Notes under the pieces: model-generated
Told to the model about the DNA's origin: nothing
Seen by the model: only the letters and a program-made list of their open reading frames with translations
Databases searched by the model: none
Position numbers and translations under genes: made by a program
From: Vallitalea longa
GTDB taxonomy: Bacteria > Bacillota > Clostridia > Lachnospirales > Vallitaleaceae
Direction: 5' to 3'
Length of the DNA: 64,000 nucleotides
Assembly (NCBI RefSeq): GCF_027923465.1
Contig: NZ_BRLB01000016.1
Coordinates: 1-64,000, forward strand
Shown here: positions 46,410 through 56,084 of the stretch, piece after piece
Position numbering within the stretch: the first letter of the stretch is position 1
How the letters are laid out: each line of letters starts with the position of its first letter

Positions 46410-47586
46410 GTATGGCCTCCTCAATGATAGACCGTCTACCTGAATTCTCAATTAAAAAATCAATCAGCTTTTTAAAATCTCCCAATGTGAAATTCTTATC
46501 AATTTCATTCCAGTAAAATTCTGATTTATCATTATCGTCTTCTGCATCATCGAATGACCATTCGCAAAGGTTTCCGTTCACAATTGCTTTAGTTGGTCCC
46601 ATTACACAGAGATTTAAATATGATTTGCCGAAGTCTTGCATAAATTCAACTTGTTCATCGGAAAAGCATAAAACAACTGCGTATAATCTGGCATTTTGCC
46701 GTAGACAATTAAAAACAACATCATTGATATGTTGATCAAAAAATGAATAACCAGAAAAAATAAAAAGTAATTCACCGCGAAGAAGATAGTTTTTTAATCT
46801 ATCAAAATATGCAATAAATGGCTGCTTTCGCGATAAATTATATTTTTCTTTTGACGGGTAAATCAGAATCTCATTTTGAGGCTCATCAATTTTCCCAGCT
46901 CGAATAATTTTTAGGGGCTCACCATTTAATCCACCTTTGGATTCCCAGTTTAATGAACCATGAATTTTCCACAACCGAATCCAATTACCCGTTAATTCAG
47001 AAACAGGCACAAATTTATCAATGCTTTCAGGCCAAAAGAAAGGTTCATACGAACCAACAAAACCATCAAAATATGGAATGCAGTTTACTTCCATTGCCTT
47101 TTCTAAAAGCATATCATAATTTGTTGTAAAAATTTCTTTTACATAATTTCTATTAGACGTATCATACCAAGCAAGGAACTTCTGAATATCCGTAATATCT
47201 GCATTACCTTCTTTTCCTTTTATAATATCAAAAATACACCTACAGATAGCTAAATCAAGCTGCTTTGCATTAACACCAGAAATCCCATCATGTTCTCTGT
47301 CATCTTTTTCATGCGTAATGTCTCTTATCTGGCGAATATAATTTAGAATATCCTCTATAGTAATGATTGATTTTCCTATCAATTGGGTTAAACTTTCCCT
47401 AACCTTAATAAATTCATCTTTCAATGAAGGTTCTAAAGAGTCTTCAACTCCTTGGGTCAGGTTACTTATATTAGGAAGACCAAATGCGCAGGAAGTTCCA
47501 GCTCCAAAGAAAAACCCAATATTTTTAGAATATGACAATATTTTTTTCAATTCATTCATTTGGTGTAATACATTTATTTTCTCCAT
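46399..47586 (-). CDS. SIR2-domain NADase (SIR2-HerA defence)
   Basis: 395 residues from ATG 47586 (GGAGG 8 bases upstream). The SIR2 fold shows FFFGAGTSCAFGLPNI near the N-terminus, FTTNYDMLLEKA, the catalytic histidine motif KIHGSLNWE and FIFSGYSFFDQHI. SIR2 proteins beside HerA act as NAD+ hydrolases that stop phage growth by draining the cofactor (described as SIR2-HerA or Nezha). First gene of the SIR2-herA-KTSC unit; 193 bases separate it from the Druantia-like operon. Confidence 0.9.
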   Translation of the reverse strand: MEKINVLHQMNELKKILSYSKNIGFFFGAGTSCAFGLPNISNLTQGVEDSLEPSLKDEFIKVRESLTQLIGKSIITIEDILNYIRQIRDITHEKDDREHDGISGVNAKQLDLAICRCIFDIIKGKEGNADITDIQKFLAWYDTSNRNYVKEIFTTNYDMLLEKAMEVNCIPYFDGFVGSYEPFFWPESIDKFVPVSELTGNWIRLWKIHGSLNWESKGGLNGEPLKIIRAGKIDEPQNEILIYPSKEKYNLSRKQPFIAYFDRLKNYLLRGELLFIFSGYSFFDQHINDVVFNCLRQNARLYAVVLCFSDEQVEFMQDFGKSYLNLCVMGPTKAIVNGNLCEWSFDDAEDDNDKSEFYWNEIDKNFTLGDFKKLIDFLIENSGRRSIIEEAIHAK

Positions 47587-47794
47587 GTTATTATCCTCCA
47601 ATTAATTTGCAAACGTCCAATGTTACATTCTTGCTTTTACAATTTCATATTATATAGCTTTGTAAGATGCCTTGCCAACTACACATTATAGACATAATAT
47701 ACATATATAATGTAAATATAATCCATGAATAATAATATTGTTTATTCCTGTTTTTATCCATTACTATTATATAGTATCTAATATTTTAACTCAT

Positions 47795-50700
47795 TTATAA
47801 TTGTTGACGTATACTCTGCCAGATTTCTGAAATAGCATATTTACACATTCTATCAGATAAGCAAATCTTATTCTTTATATCAAGTACTTTCAAATTACAC
47901 ATGGCCGGATAAATAATAATTTCTTTTTCACCATCTCTAGTTTTTAAATAGAACTTATTATTTTTTTTATCAATAATTTTATGATACCTTTGCATTTCTG
48001 CTATCCTAATAATTTGATTAAAATATTTTTCTTGCTCCTCTTTTTCAACCGAAACCCTTAACTTTCCACCTCTCATAAATTCTAAGAAGTCACTTCCTAA
48101 GAATCTATCTAAATTACACTTCTGCCTCTGATTCCAGAAGTGTTGCAGACAATTTGGGCAAGAGCCTGAACAATCACAATCTACAAATATTTCATTCATT
48201 TTATTCAAAACAGAATCTATCAGTCTTGAAACTCTTCCTGCATATCCTGCTCCTGAACTTAAGCTATCATAAAGATAAACATCTGCATATGTGTTATTTC
48301 CTACGGTTCTTATACGAAAACCACTTTTCATGTCACCGAATTCAACATCTAACTCTATACTGGCAGCCACCGCCAATGCCTCAGTAAAAGTAGTAAGCGC
48401 AGGTATTAACCAAACTGAAAATGGGGCTTCTAAATCCAATTTGCTTTCGTCTAGCTTCAATTCTAATACCATCATATCGGTATTAAACTCATATCCAAGA
48501 TAGACGTTTGAATAATTATGACTACACTTCATGGAATCATCTTTCATATATGGAATCTTATATGGTCTCTTTCTATTATTTTTCTCTGTAGAATTACCAA
48601 TATTAGGCTCAATAGCTCCACATTTTCCACACAGTTCAAAACCTTCTTCCTCAGGCCCCTTATTTATAATAACAAGTTTCTGATTATCTCTATTCTCCAT
48701 CTTGATATATCCGGCAACCCCCACTTCTCGCATTTTCGCACCAGATGGCATGGATGAATAAGATGGCTGGCTTGCATAAGACATCTCTTGGTTCTCATGA
48801 GTTTCAGGAATGTTTCTTCCTTCTCTTGCAGCAAATCCCCATGGTTTAATCATAGTATGTGATTCTAAAGTATCGTTGCACAGAGGACATTTCTCATATT
48901 TTTCATTAACACCAAACCACCCACAAAACGGATTAGTACAACAAATAACTCTTTTATTATATTCATCCTCCAATTCAAGCCATGCCTCGGCTGCCTTAAA
49001 TCTTTTATCTTTTTGGAATTTTGTATAATAATCAAATAGTCCACCCGATATATATGTCTGCTTATTTACAACAAGTGAACGACCTGGTGCATATTCACTT
49101 AACGCAATATCAATACTTCTTTCTGGACTCTCTTTTACTACCCCATTTAAATCTTCAATCCAAAAGTGCACTATATTTCTTGGAAAACTATAGTTTGGTA
49201 GCATACCTTCTGAAAATAATACATCCATTAATCGATATGAATTAGAGCGTGAGTCATCTGTTTTCACTGGTGGAGTATACATAAAAGGAGCTTCTTCCAC
49301 CTTTGAGGCAATAATACAAATGTTATCATCTAGTTCTTTAATATAAGTCTTCCAATTGAATTCTTTTAAAGGAATTAAAACATTTTCTCTTTTTCTTATT
49401 GATGCAATATTTTCTTTAGCCCAATCAATGAATGACAAATAATTCAAATTTTCTCCAGTATCAAAGAAGTTGATAGTATTAATATCATCCAATCCCAGCT
49501 GCCCTGTTCTTAAGTATTCCTGCAACAAAATTAGATTAATATGTCGTTTCACTAATTTCTTATTTGTTGCATCAATCCATGGTATTCTTGGCGTACCAGA
49601 TATTATTTCACTTGGATGTTTAAAATACCAAGCATCATGTGGTCCATTTTCTGTATAAGTAACAATCGAAGAAACAGCTGCACCTGCACGACCTGCACGA
49701 CCTGCTCTTTGTTGATAGTTTTCACGCATAGGTGGAACATTACGCAACCCAACACTTGTCAAAGAGCCTATATCAATACCAACCTCCATTGTAGTCGTAC
49801 AACTCAACACATCTATAGGTTCTTCATCTTCTTCAAGTGTAATGTTTCTAAATGCAAGCTCATGCTTTTCTGTGGTTACCCATATATTTTTCTTTGTATC
49901 CTTGTATGACAATTGTGCTGTATGCTCCTCAGTAGTAATATTCCTGATCTTCTCTCCGGCAATTGCATTTAAAACCGGCATTCTCCATAATGAGTATCGA
50001 TTTAGATGTTCCTCATCTATAAGATGCACATAATCTTTACTTCCACAATAAATACAATGACCCCATAAAGTATAGGTAGAAACACCTGCACATCGATGAC
50101 ACTTATACCATTTTGAATTTTCAGCCGTCTTTAATTCCAATCTTGATCCAAATACATATTTTCTGTTATGGTTTCTTCCAGATGCCTGTAATATTTCTGT
50201 CATGAAATCAAATTTATCAAGTAGTATCTGTACTTTATCACCAGTCACGCCGTACTCGCTTAATATTGCATTGATAAACTGTGGAAATTTGGCTATTTCA
50301 TCAATTCCAAATCCTCCACGATCATATGCCAAAATATTGTTTCTGACATCATCACCTATCTCAGGAAAAACAGCAATTTTTCTGACTAACAAATATTGAA
50401 TCCAAGTATTATAAATTGCTCTTATATCTTCTTCACATATCCCCGTAAGTAATTCAGCTTTTCCTAAAATTTCATATTCTAAATCTTCACCGGCATCACC
50501 TGATTCAGCCAACACCACTTGTCCAAGTCCAAGATTATTAAATGAACGGTAACTATCACTTATATTTTTCAGTAATAGTTGGTAAAACATTTGTGGTGGA
50601 TTGCCAATTTTTTTATCCATGTTATTAAATCTAACACGAGAACGTAAAGAATAAAACTCCTCATACTTTTTCAAATGGCTCTTAAATATATCCTTTTCTT

Positions 50701-53077
50701 CCCCATAAAAAAAATTGAGCTTATTGTCGTATACAACTTTCAAAAATGCATAATAAAGCAAATCAAGCGTATTATCACCTTCTCGGCTATCATCTAAAAG
50801 TTTTTGAGCCATAAAGATAGCTTGTCTACCTGCATCACCATCTGATGAGATTGTCATATCTCTTGCTAACGTAGCAGCTCTTTGCCTACTATCTGAGAAA
50901 AGCAAAACTTTTTTACCTTCATTATTCAGACTCATATCCTTACTTACCTGAGACTCAAACTGTGCTTTAACAATATTGGCAAAAGGTTCATTACCTCTAG
51001 TAATAAATGGTGTAATCCTATTGTAGTCTTTACCACAATTCGGGCAAGTTGAAAAGGAATATGCTTCATTCTCTTTGCTAAAATAATCTGAAATTAGAAC
51101 CTTTAAATACCCCTCTTCACCTGCATGAGATTCTTCTCTAAAAAGCAAACCTGTCTTTGAATCTAAATAGCCCACTACAGATTTATCTTTAGCTTTACCT
51201 CTCTTCTTATTAATTTTAAAAAGGTCAGTTCTATTTTCTGGCATAATCCACAAATGCATTTCATGTGGTGCTTTAATAATTCGATTATGCCTTGGCCACA
51301 GAAAATCAAAAGGCTCTACATTACGCATTTCATCATCTATAAAAACTCTAATATATAATGTTCCACATTTTCTATCCATCATTAGTTCAAACATTCTACC
51401 TCCACAATGTGGACAGATTTCGATATTCTTATCCGTAATGTATCCAAGCTTTATACCCATTCCTTCATGACTATGGGTACAATTAGGATTTACACAAGCA
51501 AAAAGTCCTTGTAGCCCCTTAAATAACATATGTACTTTTGAACCAAGCAAGACCTTTCCATCATTAGATTTTGCCATTGTCCCCAATTGCATAAGAATTT
51601 CTAATGCCTGTTCAGAAATAGAGATAGGCACATCTGCCTCAAATACTTCCTTAGCTATTGTTGAAAATGCTTTGCCTTTTTCACTACATACATGTATTAA
51701 CTGACACATTAAGCTATCTTCCGCTAAATTTTTAAATAACCAGTGCCCTATTTTATCTGCTTCTATAGGTACTTTTGACCAATTATACATCTCAACAAAT
51801 TTATTATATTCAATTAATTGTTGCTCAAATTCTCCTTGTAAATTATATAAGGACAAGTTTGCATAAAAACTAGCTTGCTCCATAGTGCCAACTTTATAGT
51901 TATCAACTTTCTCCGTTTCTTCTCTAATTATCTTGAAAAAATCATGAGCGGAATCCTTCCCAGTCAAACCACATGCAAATTCTTGCAACTCATTATTCTT
52001 ATCAGCAGGTATACTGGCACTTGTTAAAATACACTTCATTTTAGAACTATTTATACCCAACTTATCCATTAATCGACGAATAAGTAGTGATACTTCTCCT
52101 CCAGATGCCCCTCTATACATATGAGCTTCATCAATTACTAATAAAAGTTTGTTATCTTCTGCCACATTAAGCCACTGTATTGTCTTATTCCAAAAATTAT
52201 CCTCTATGGGTCTCATCAACATGTACTCCAACATGCTATAGTTGGTTATTAATATATCTGGGCATATCTTCTGCATCTCACCACGAGTATATAGTTCCGC
52301 ATCTTCTGAGTCTGTTATTTGTAATCCTTTTGATAAGTTTTTATAGAATTTATCCAAGTTTTTTGAAGGTATACGGCCTATCTCTTTAAGCTTATCATGT
52401 GCATTTGAGTCTATGTAATTTTTACGAATTAAGCCGGCTAAATTTTTATTTTTATTTATATTATCCTGTCCTGCATATGGTGTTCTGCCTGTATACATAC
52501 CAAATCTTACTCTTCTTCTTATTCCTTTTCCACATAATATTTTATGAAATGCATCATCTTTCTTACCGATAATATTTCTCATTCTTCCTAACTGATCAGA
52601 AACCAGTGCATTCATAGGATAAAGAACCAATGCTCTAATTCCTTCCTGTTTCCATGACTGTTCATTATGATATGATTCGTATATCAAATCTGTAAGAATT
52701 GGCCATAAAAAACATTCCGTTTTACCAGAACCAGTACCTGATGTAACCATTATATCTTTTCCCTCATAATAATTCTCAATAGCATTGACCTGATGTTGAA
52801 ATGGAGTTTTGAAAACGCCTAGTCCAAAATCAATCAAACTTTTTAAAATATCTATTCTTTCTGCATCTAGCTTAGCATTTTCAAAACCATTACTTACTAT
52901 TTTATAATTCTTAGTAACTTCTATATACGGTTCTTGATAAAGAACTTCTTTTTCTAACAGTAGTTCATCAGCAGCATCCATTAGTAAATCATTTTCTGCT
53001 AGATACTGTGCTTTTATATAATCTATCAATTGTTTTTTTAAACTATCATGCGTCTTTCTTATGCCTATTTCGCTCAT
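47795..53077 (-). CDS. Giant DEAD/DEAH helicase with DUF1998-like C-terminus (DruE-like)
   Basis: 1760 residues. The superfamily 2 helicase has Walker A at 113-120 (SGTGSGKT), DEAH (LLVIDEAHMYRGASG), LTSASIP and QRAGRAGR. Many zinc-type cysteine pairs lie in the middle (CPHCGG, CPNCGK, CHRCAG, CIYCGS, CPLCND, CGKCGA), and the C-terminus has the DUF1998-type end CDCSGSCPNCLQHFWNQRQK. A helicase and DUF1998 region in one chain of this size fits DruE, the shared component of Druantia anti-phage systems; DISARM has them on separate proteins. GGGGAGG precedes ATG 53077. Last of four tightly spaced genes. Confidence 0.8.
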   Translation of the reverse strand: MSEIGIRKTHDSLKKQLIDYIKAQYLAENDLLMDAADELLLEKEVLYQEPYIEVTKNYKIVSNGFENAKLDAERIDILKSLIDFGLGVFKTPFQHQVNAIENYYEGKDIMVTSGTGSGKTECFLWPILTDLIYESYHNEQSWKQEGIRALVLYPMNALVSDQLGRMRNIIGKKDDAFHKILCGKGIRRRVRFGMYTGRTPYAGQDNINKNKNLAGLIRKNYIDSNAHDKLKEIGRIPSKNLDKFYKNLSKGLQITDSEDAELYTRGEMQKICPDILITNYSMLEYMLMRPIEDNFWNKTIQWLNVAEDNKLLLVIDEAHMYRGASGGEVSLLIRRLMDKLGINSSKMKCILTSASIPADKNNELQEFACGLTGKDSAHDFFKIIREETEKVDNYKVGTMEQASFYANLSLYNLQGEFEQQLIEYNKFVEMYNWSKVPIEADKIGHWLFKNLAEDSLMCQLIHVCSEKGKAFSTIAKEVFEADVPISISEQALEILMQLGTMAKSNDGKVLLGSKVHMLFKGLQGLFACVNPNCTHSHEGMGIKLGYITDKNIEICPHCGGRMFELMMDRKCGTLYIRVFIDDEMRNVEPFDFLWPRHNRIIKAPHEMHLWIMPENRTDLFKINKKRGKAKDKSVVGYLDSKTGLLFREESHAGEEGYLKVLISDYFSKENEAYSFSTCPNCGKDYNRITPFITRGNEPFANIVKAQFESQVSKDMSLNNEGKKVLLFSDSRQRAATLARDMTISSDGDAGRQAIFMAQKLLDDSREGDNTLDLLYYAFLKVVYDNKLNFFYGEEKDIFKSHLKKYEEFYSLRSRVRFNNMDKKIGNPPQMFYQLLLKNISDSYRSFNNLGLGQVVLAESGDAGEDLEYEILGKAELLTGICEEDIRAIYNTWIQYLLVRKIAVFPEIGDDVRNNILAYDRGGFGIDEIAKFPQFINAILSEYGVTGDKVQILLDKFDFMTEILQASGRNHNRKYVFGSRLELKTAENSKWYKCHRCAGVSTYTLWGHCIYCGSKDYVHLIDEEHLNRYSLWRMPVLNAIAGEKIRNITTEEHTAQLSYKDTKKNIWVTTEKHELAFRNITLEEDEEPIDVLSCTTTMEVGIDIGSLTSVGLRNVPPMRENYQQRAGRAGRAGAAVSSIVTYTENGPHDAWYFKHPSEIISGTPRIPWIDATNKKLVKRHINLILLQEYLRTGQLGLDDINTINFFDTGENLNYLSFIDWAKENIASIRKRENVLIPLKEFNWKTYIKELDDNICIIASKVEEAPFMYTPPVKTDDSRSNSYRLMDVLFSEGMLPNYSFPRNIVHFWIEDLNGVVKESPERSIDIALSEYAPGRSLVVNKQTYISGGLFDYYTKFQKDKRFKAAEAWLELEDEYNKRVICCTNPFCGWFGVNEKYEKCPLCNDTLESHTMIKPWGFAAREGRNIPETHENQEMSYASQPSYSSMPSGAKMREVGVAGYIKMENRDNQKLVIINKGPEEEGFELCGKCGAIEPNIGNSTEKNNRKRPYKIPYMKDDSMKCSHNYSNVYLGYEFNTDMMVLELKLDESKLDLEAPFSVWLIPALTTFTEALAVAASIELDVEFGDMKSGFRIRTVGNNTYADVYLYDSLSSGAGYAGRVSRLIDSVLNKMNEIFVDCDCSGSCPNCLQHFWNQRQKCNLDRFLGSDFLEFMRGGKLRVSVEKEEQEKYFNQIIRIAEMQRYHKIIDKKNNKFYLKTRDGEKEIIIYPAMCNLKVLDIKNKICLSDRMCKYAISEIWQSIRQQL

Positions 53078-53098
53078 ATGTATTCCTCCCCTTACTTG

Positions 53099-54142
53099 CT
53101 AGCCAACCAATTTTATTCCTAATTTATTAATCTGTTTTTCTACAACCTCCCACAAAAAGCAAGGAATAATTCTTAAGTATTTATTATTAAATGTCATGTA
53201 TGGCCACGAACAACATGTTATTATTCTATCTTCATAGGAAGGAATCCCTCCACTACATCTTAAGATATAATAATCATCTTTCTTTTTCACCTTGAATTCA
53301 GCAGGAGTTCCATTTTTATAGTTTAAAGCATAAAGTATTCTATAAATTTCTTTTTGCTCAATATACCAGGGTTCTAACTCTACTATACGTAATTTACCTT
53401 TATTTTTCTTTACTAAAATATATCCTCCGTTATATGCATTGGCCAATCTTATAATACTAATACCTAGTGGTATTTCATTAAGCTTAATTGGTTTCCAACA
53501 CTTTGAATAACCACCTTTATAACCTAATTTAAAAATCAGATAATTGTCATTAAGGTCAGAATCTTTCCAATTAAATTCCTTATCCATTATGCTATAATAA
53601 TCTTTACCAGCAACATTGATGATTTTTCTATCAATCATGTAATCTTCTAGATTATCATCTTTTCTCCACTGAGCTACTCCAACAGAATATACATTTTTTT
53701 CATTTAATACATTTCCTCTAATTAAGTATAAATTATCAGCATATTTATAAAACGATGTTTTTACGGAGGTAATTCTTCTTGATAATATTTGTGCCAAGTT
53801 ATAAGTATACATAACTTCCTTGATAATTTGACTTGCTAACGCTCGCGCACGTCCTTCATATCCAGAAGCAGAAGTACTTTTTATCCAATCAAGATTGATA
53901 TCGAAACATCGTAAATATGCTTCTAGCACTTTTGACAGATGAGTTTCAATGTACATAATATCTGTATTTATAAAACTATCACTTAATTTACTATCAGCAT
54001 ATGAACGTCCATATACCAAAGTCTTAGCCCAAGCCGCTCCAGCTGAATAAATTAAACGTTCATTATACTCACACTCAGATTCATCAGTAAATCGATTTAC
54101 CTTTAAGTCTCTAGCTAATATTCTAATTAATTTATCCTTCAT
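53099..54142 (-). CDS. Unrecognised protein of the Druantia-like operon (DruD position)
   Basis: 347 residues; ATG 54142 starts one base after the upstream stop, with GTAAGG as a weak ribosome site, so it depends on coupling. The N-terminal half is helical (SGYEGRARALASQIIKEVMY), the C-terminal half beta-rich and ends IPCFLWEVVEKQINKLG. I do not recognise a fold. Position (third of four, before the giant helicase) and size match DruD of type I Druantia, but that is by synteny only. 21 bases separate it from the helicase gene. Confidence 0.55.
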   Translation of the reverse strand: MKDKLIRILARDLKVNRFTDESECEYNERLIYSAGAAWAKTLVYGRSYADSKLSDSFINTDIMYIETHLSKVLEAYLRCFDINLDWIKSTSASGYEGRARALASQIIKEVMYTYNLAQILSRRITSVKTSFYKYADNLYLIRGNVLNEKNVYSVGVAQWRKDDNLEDYMIDRKIINVAGKDYYSIMDKEFNWKDSDLNDNYLIFKLGYKGGYSKCWKPIKLNEIPLGISIIRLANAYNGGYILVKKNKGKLRIVELEPWYIEQKEIYRILYALNYKNGTPAEFKVKKKDDYYILRCSGGIPSYEDRIITCCSWPYMTFNNKYLRIIPCFLWEVVEKQINKLGIKLVG

Positions 54143-54143
54143 T

Positions 54144-56084
54144 TTACCTTACCACACATTCAATTAATTTCTCCGAATACCTATCTTCATTACCTTGGAT
54201 TAGGTCTACTAATTTATCATACTGATCTTCATCAATAATCCATTTCAACTCTGTTTCAATCAATTTGTATAATGCATCGTCTTCAGAATTATTCTTGTCT
54301 TCTGCTAAAAGTTCACACAATACATTACCTCTTGTTACTACATATGAATTACTCATTCCAATATGCTCTAATATCTTCTTTGATAATTTATTCCCCGGTT
54401 CTTTCCATGTATATATACGTTTTTTAAATAGTATATCAGCATCAGAATACACTAAACTATGCTTTTTAACATTCTTTCTCTTAGTTGAAACAATAAGTTG
54501 AATATAATTATAAAAGTGTTTTTGTAAATATCTTAGGTTTTCATTACTCTCCGCTGTAAAAACTACTATCTTCTCATTTACATTCCGTAAAATAGGCAAA
54601 AGGGTATTCTCATTCATTGTACCAAAAGCATCTTCCACTATAACTGAATAAGTTTGTGAGTCAGAAATTGCACTTGCCAACTCATTTATATTATTAAATC
54701 CAACCGGAATACTAATAATTTCTGACTTTTCTCCATAACGAGCTGCTGTAAGAGCAAGAGCAAGCTGTCTGGCACCGAATCCACAAAGTAGCGGACACAA
54801 TCCTGCTCCAATAGCTGCATTAAATGAATCATACATTGTTCCAACTGGCATTTTATCTCCTGCATTAGAAAGATTAGTTTCTACAACATCTATGTAATCC
54901 TCATAATCCGTAAACTCTTCAAGTTCTTTAGCTTTATAACCTTTCTGTATATAAAGGGCTCCAGATTTTGGTGTATTTTCACTTGTAGCAGCAATTTCCA
55001 TACTTCTCTTGCATCCACTTTCATAGAGAAGTGATTCTATTTTATGCTCAATGACTTTTTGATCCATCTTAACAAAATAATCTTCAATATAACCTTCCCA
55101 CTCTCCAACTTTGCTTTTAAGCTGTTCTTTTTTTGCCTCTAACTCTTTAAACGACTCCTTCATCTCTACAACTATACGTTCTAATTCTATTTTTTCTTTT
55201 AACTTTGCTTCATTTTCTTCTTGCCAAGTATTTTCTATTTCTCCGTATATATCTCTAATTTTCATCTGTAGTTTTATAGTAATATCATCCAAGTTTAATT
55301 GTGTTTTCTCTAATTTCCTTCTTAAATCTTTTATTTCATTCCCTTTACTTGCAACAATACCTTTCTGCTGTCTCAACTCATTATGTAAATTTTCATTCTC
55401 TTCCTTTAACAACACAATTATCTTTTCTTTTGAGTTAATATGAGAATTTAGAGATTGGACTTCTGTCTCAAGTTCTCTAATCTTACTTTTTAGATTTTCT
55501 TTTTGAATCGCTATTTCCTTTTGCAACTCATCTTCCTTTTTCTTCATTTCTTCTTTCTGGGTATCTAGTATCTTTTTTCGCATACTTTCAATTTCTTGTA
55601 TGGAATTCCACTCTTTCCTTATATTTTCTTTCATCTTTTGGGTAACATCTACACCAGAAATTTTTAATTGCAAAAAAAACAAATCTAAATCTAACGATGA
55701 ATTTGGCGATTTAATTATTTGAATAAATAACTTCTTATAATTGTAAATCGAATAATTCTTTACATCTTCCAACTGAATTTCTTCTCCCATACATTCATGT
55801 ATGATTGACTCAAGTACCATTTTCATCCTCATTGCCGTAATCGCAAAAAACTTCAAATAATTCATATCACCCTTTTTGTATAATTTAAAAGCAAATTTAG
55901 GCAAATTTTTCTGAACTAAAATAGACTTTTTATCCATTCTCCCTAACTGAGATCTATATTGAGAATAGTGTTTCTCATTACGTTTAATTGGCTCCAACAT
56001 ATCATTTAGGTCTGCATTTTTACATAATGTCTTAATATCTTTATCTGTCAAACCATTAAGTATTTTCAAATCTACATTACTCAT
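54144..56084 (-). CDS. Coiled-coil protein of the Druantia-like operon (DruC position)
   Basis: 646 residues from ATG 56084, 9 bases after AAGGAGG; the start overlaps the upstream gene end by 8 bases (ATGAGTAA). Residues 1-160 are helical, 160-330 form a long coiled coil (KEEMKKKEDELQKEIAIQKE), and the C-terminal 270 residues look like a folded alpha/beta domain, possibly P-loop-related (SVIVEDAFGTMNENTLLPIL, KIVVFTAE), without a clear Walker A. It may act as an AAA-like or scaffold protein. Synteny suggests DruC; no sequence motif proves it. Confidence 0.55.
   Translation of the reverse strand: MSNVDLKILNGLTDKDIKTLCKNADLNDMLEPIKRNEKHYSQYRSQLGRMDKKSILVQKNLPKFAFKLYKKGDMNYLKFFAITAMRMKMVLESIIHECMGEEIQLEDVKNYSIYNYKKLFIQIIKSPNSSLDLDLFFLQLKISGVDVTQKMKENIRKEWNSIQEIESMRKKILDTQKEEMKKKEDELQKEIAIQKENLKSKIRELETEVQSLNSHINSKEKIIVLLKEENENLHNELRQQKGIVASKGNEIKDLRRKLEKTQLNLDDITIKLQMKIRDIYGEIENTWQEENEAKLKEKIELERIVVEMKESFKELEAKKEQLKSKVGEWEGYIEDYFVKMDQKVIEHKIESLLYESGCKRSMEIAATSENTPKSGALYIQKGYKAKELEEFTDYEDYIDVVETNLSNAGDKMPVGTMYDSFNAAIGAGLCPLLCGFGARQLALALTAARYGEKSEIISIPVGFNNINELASAISDSQTYSVIVEDAFGTMNENTLLPILRNVNEKIVVFTAESNENLRYLQKHFYNYIQLIVSTKRKNVKKHSLVYSDADILFKKRIYTWKEPGNKLSKKILEHIGMSNSYVVTRGNVLCELLAEDKNNSEDDALYKLIETELKWIIDEDQYDKLVDLIQGNEDRYSEKLIECVVR

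Noticed and set aside
47795-53077. DISARM DrmA/DrmB
   Set aside because: In DISARM the helicase and DUF1998 protein are separate and accompanied by a methylase; here they form one 1760-residue chain, as in DruE.
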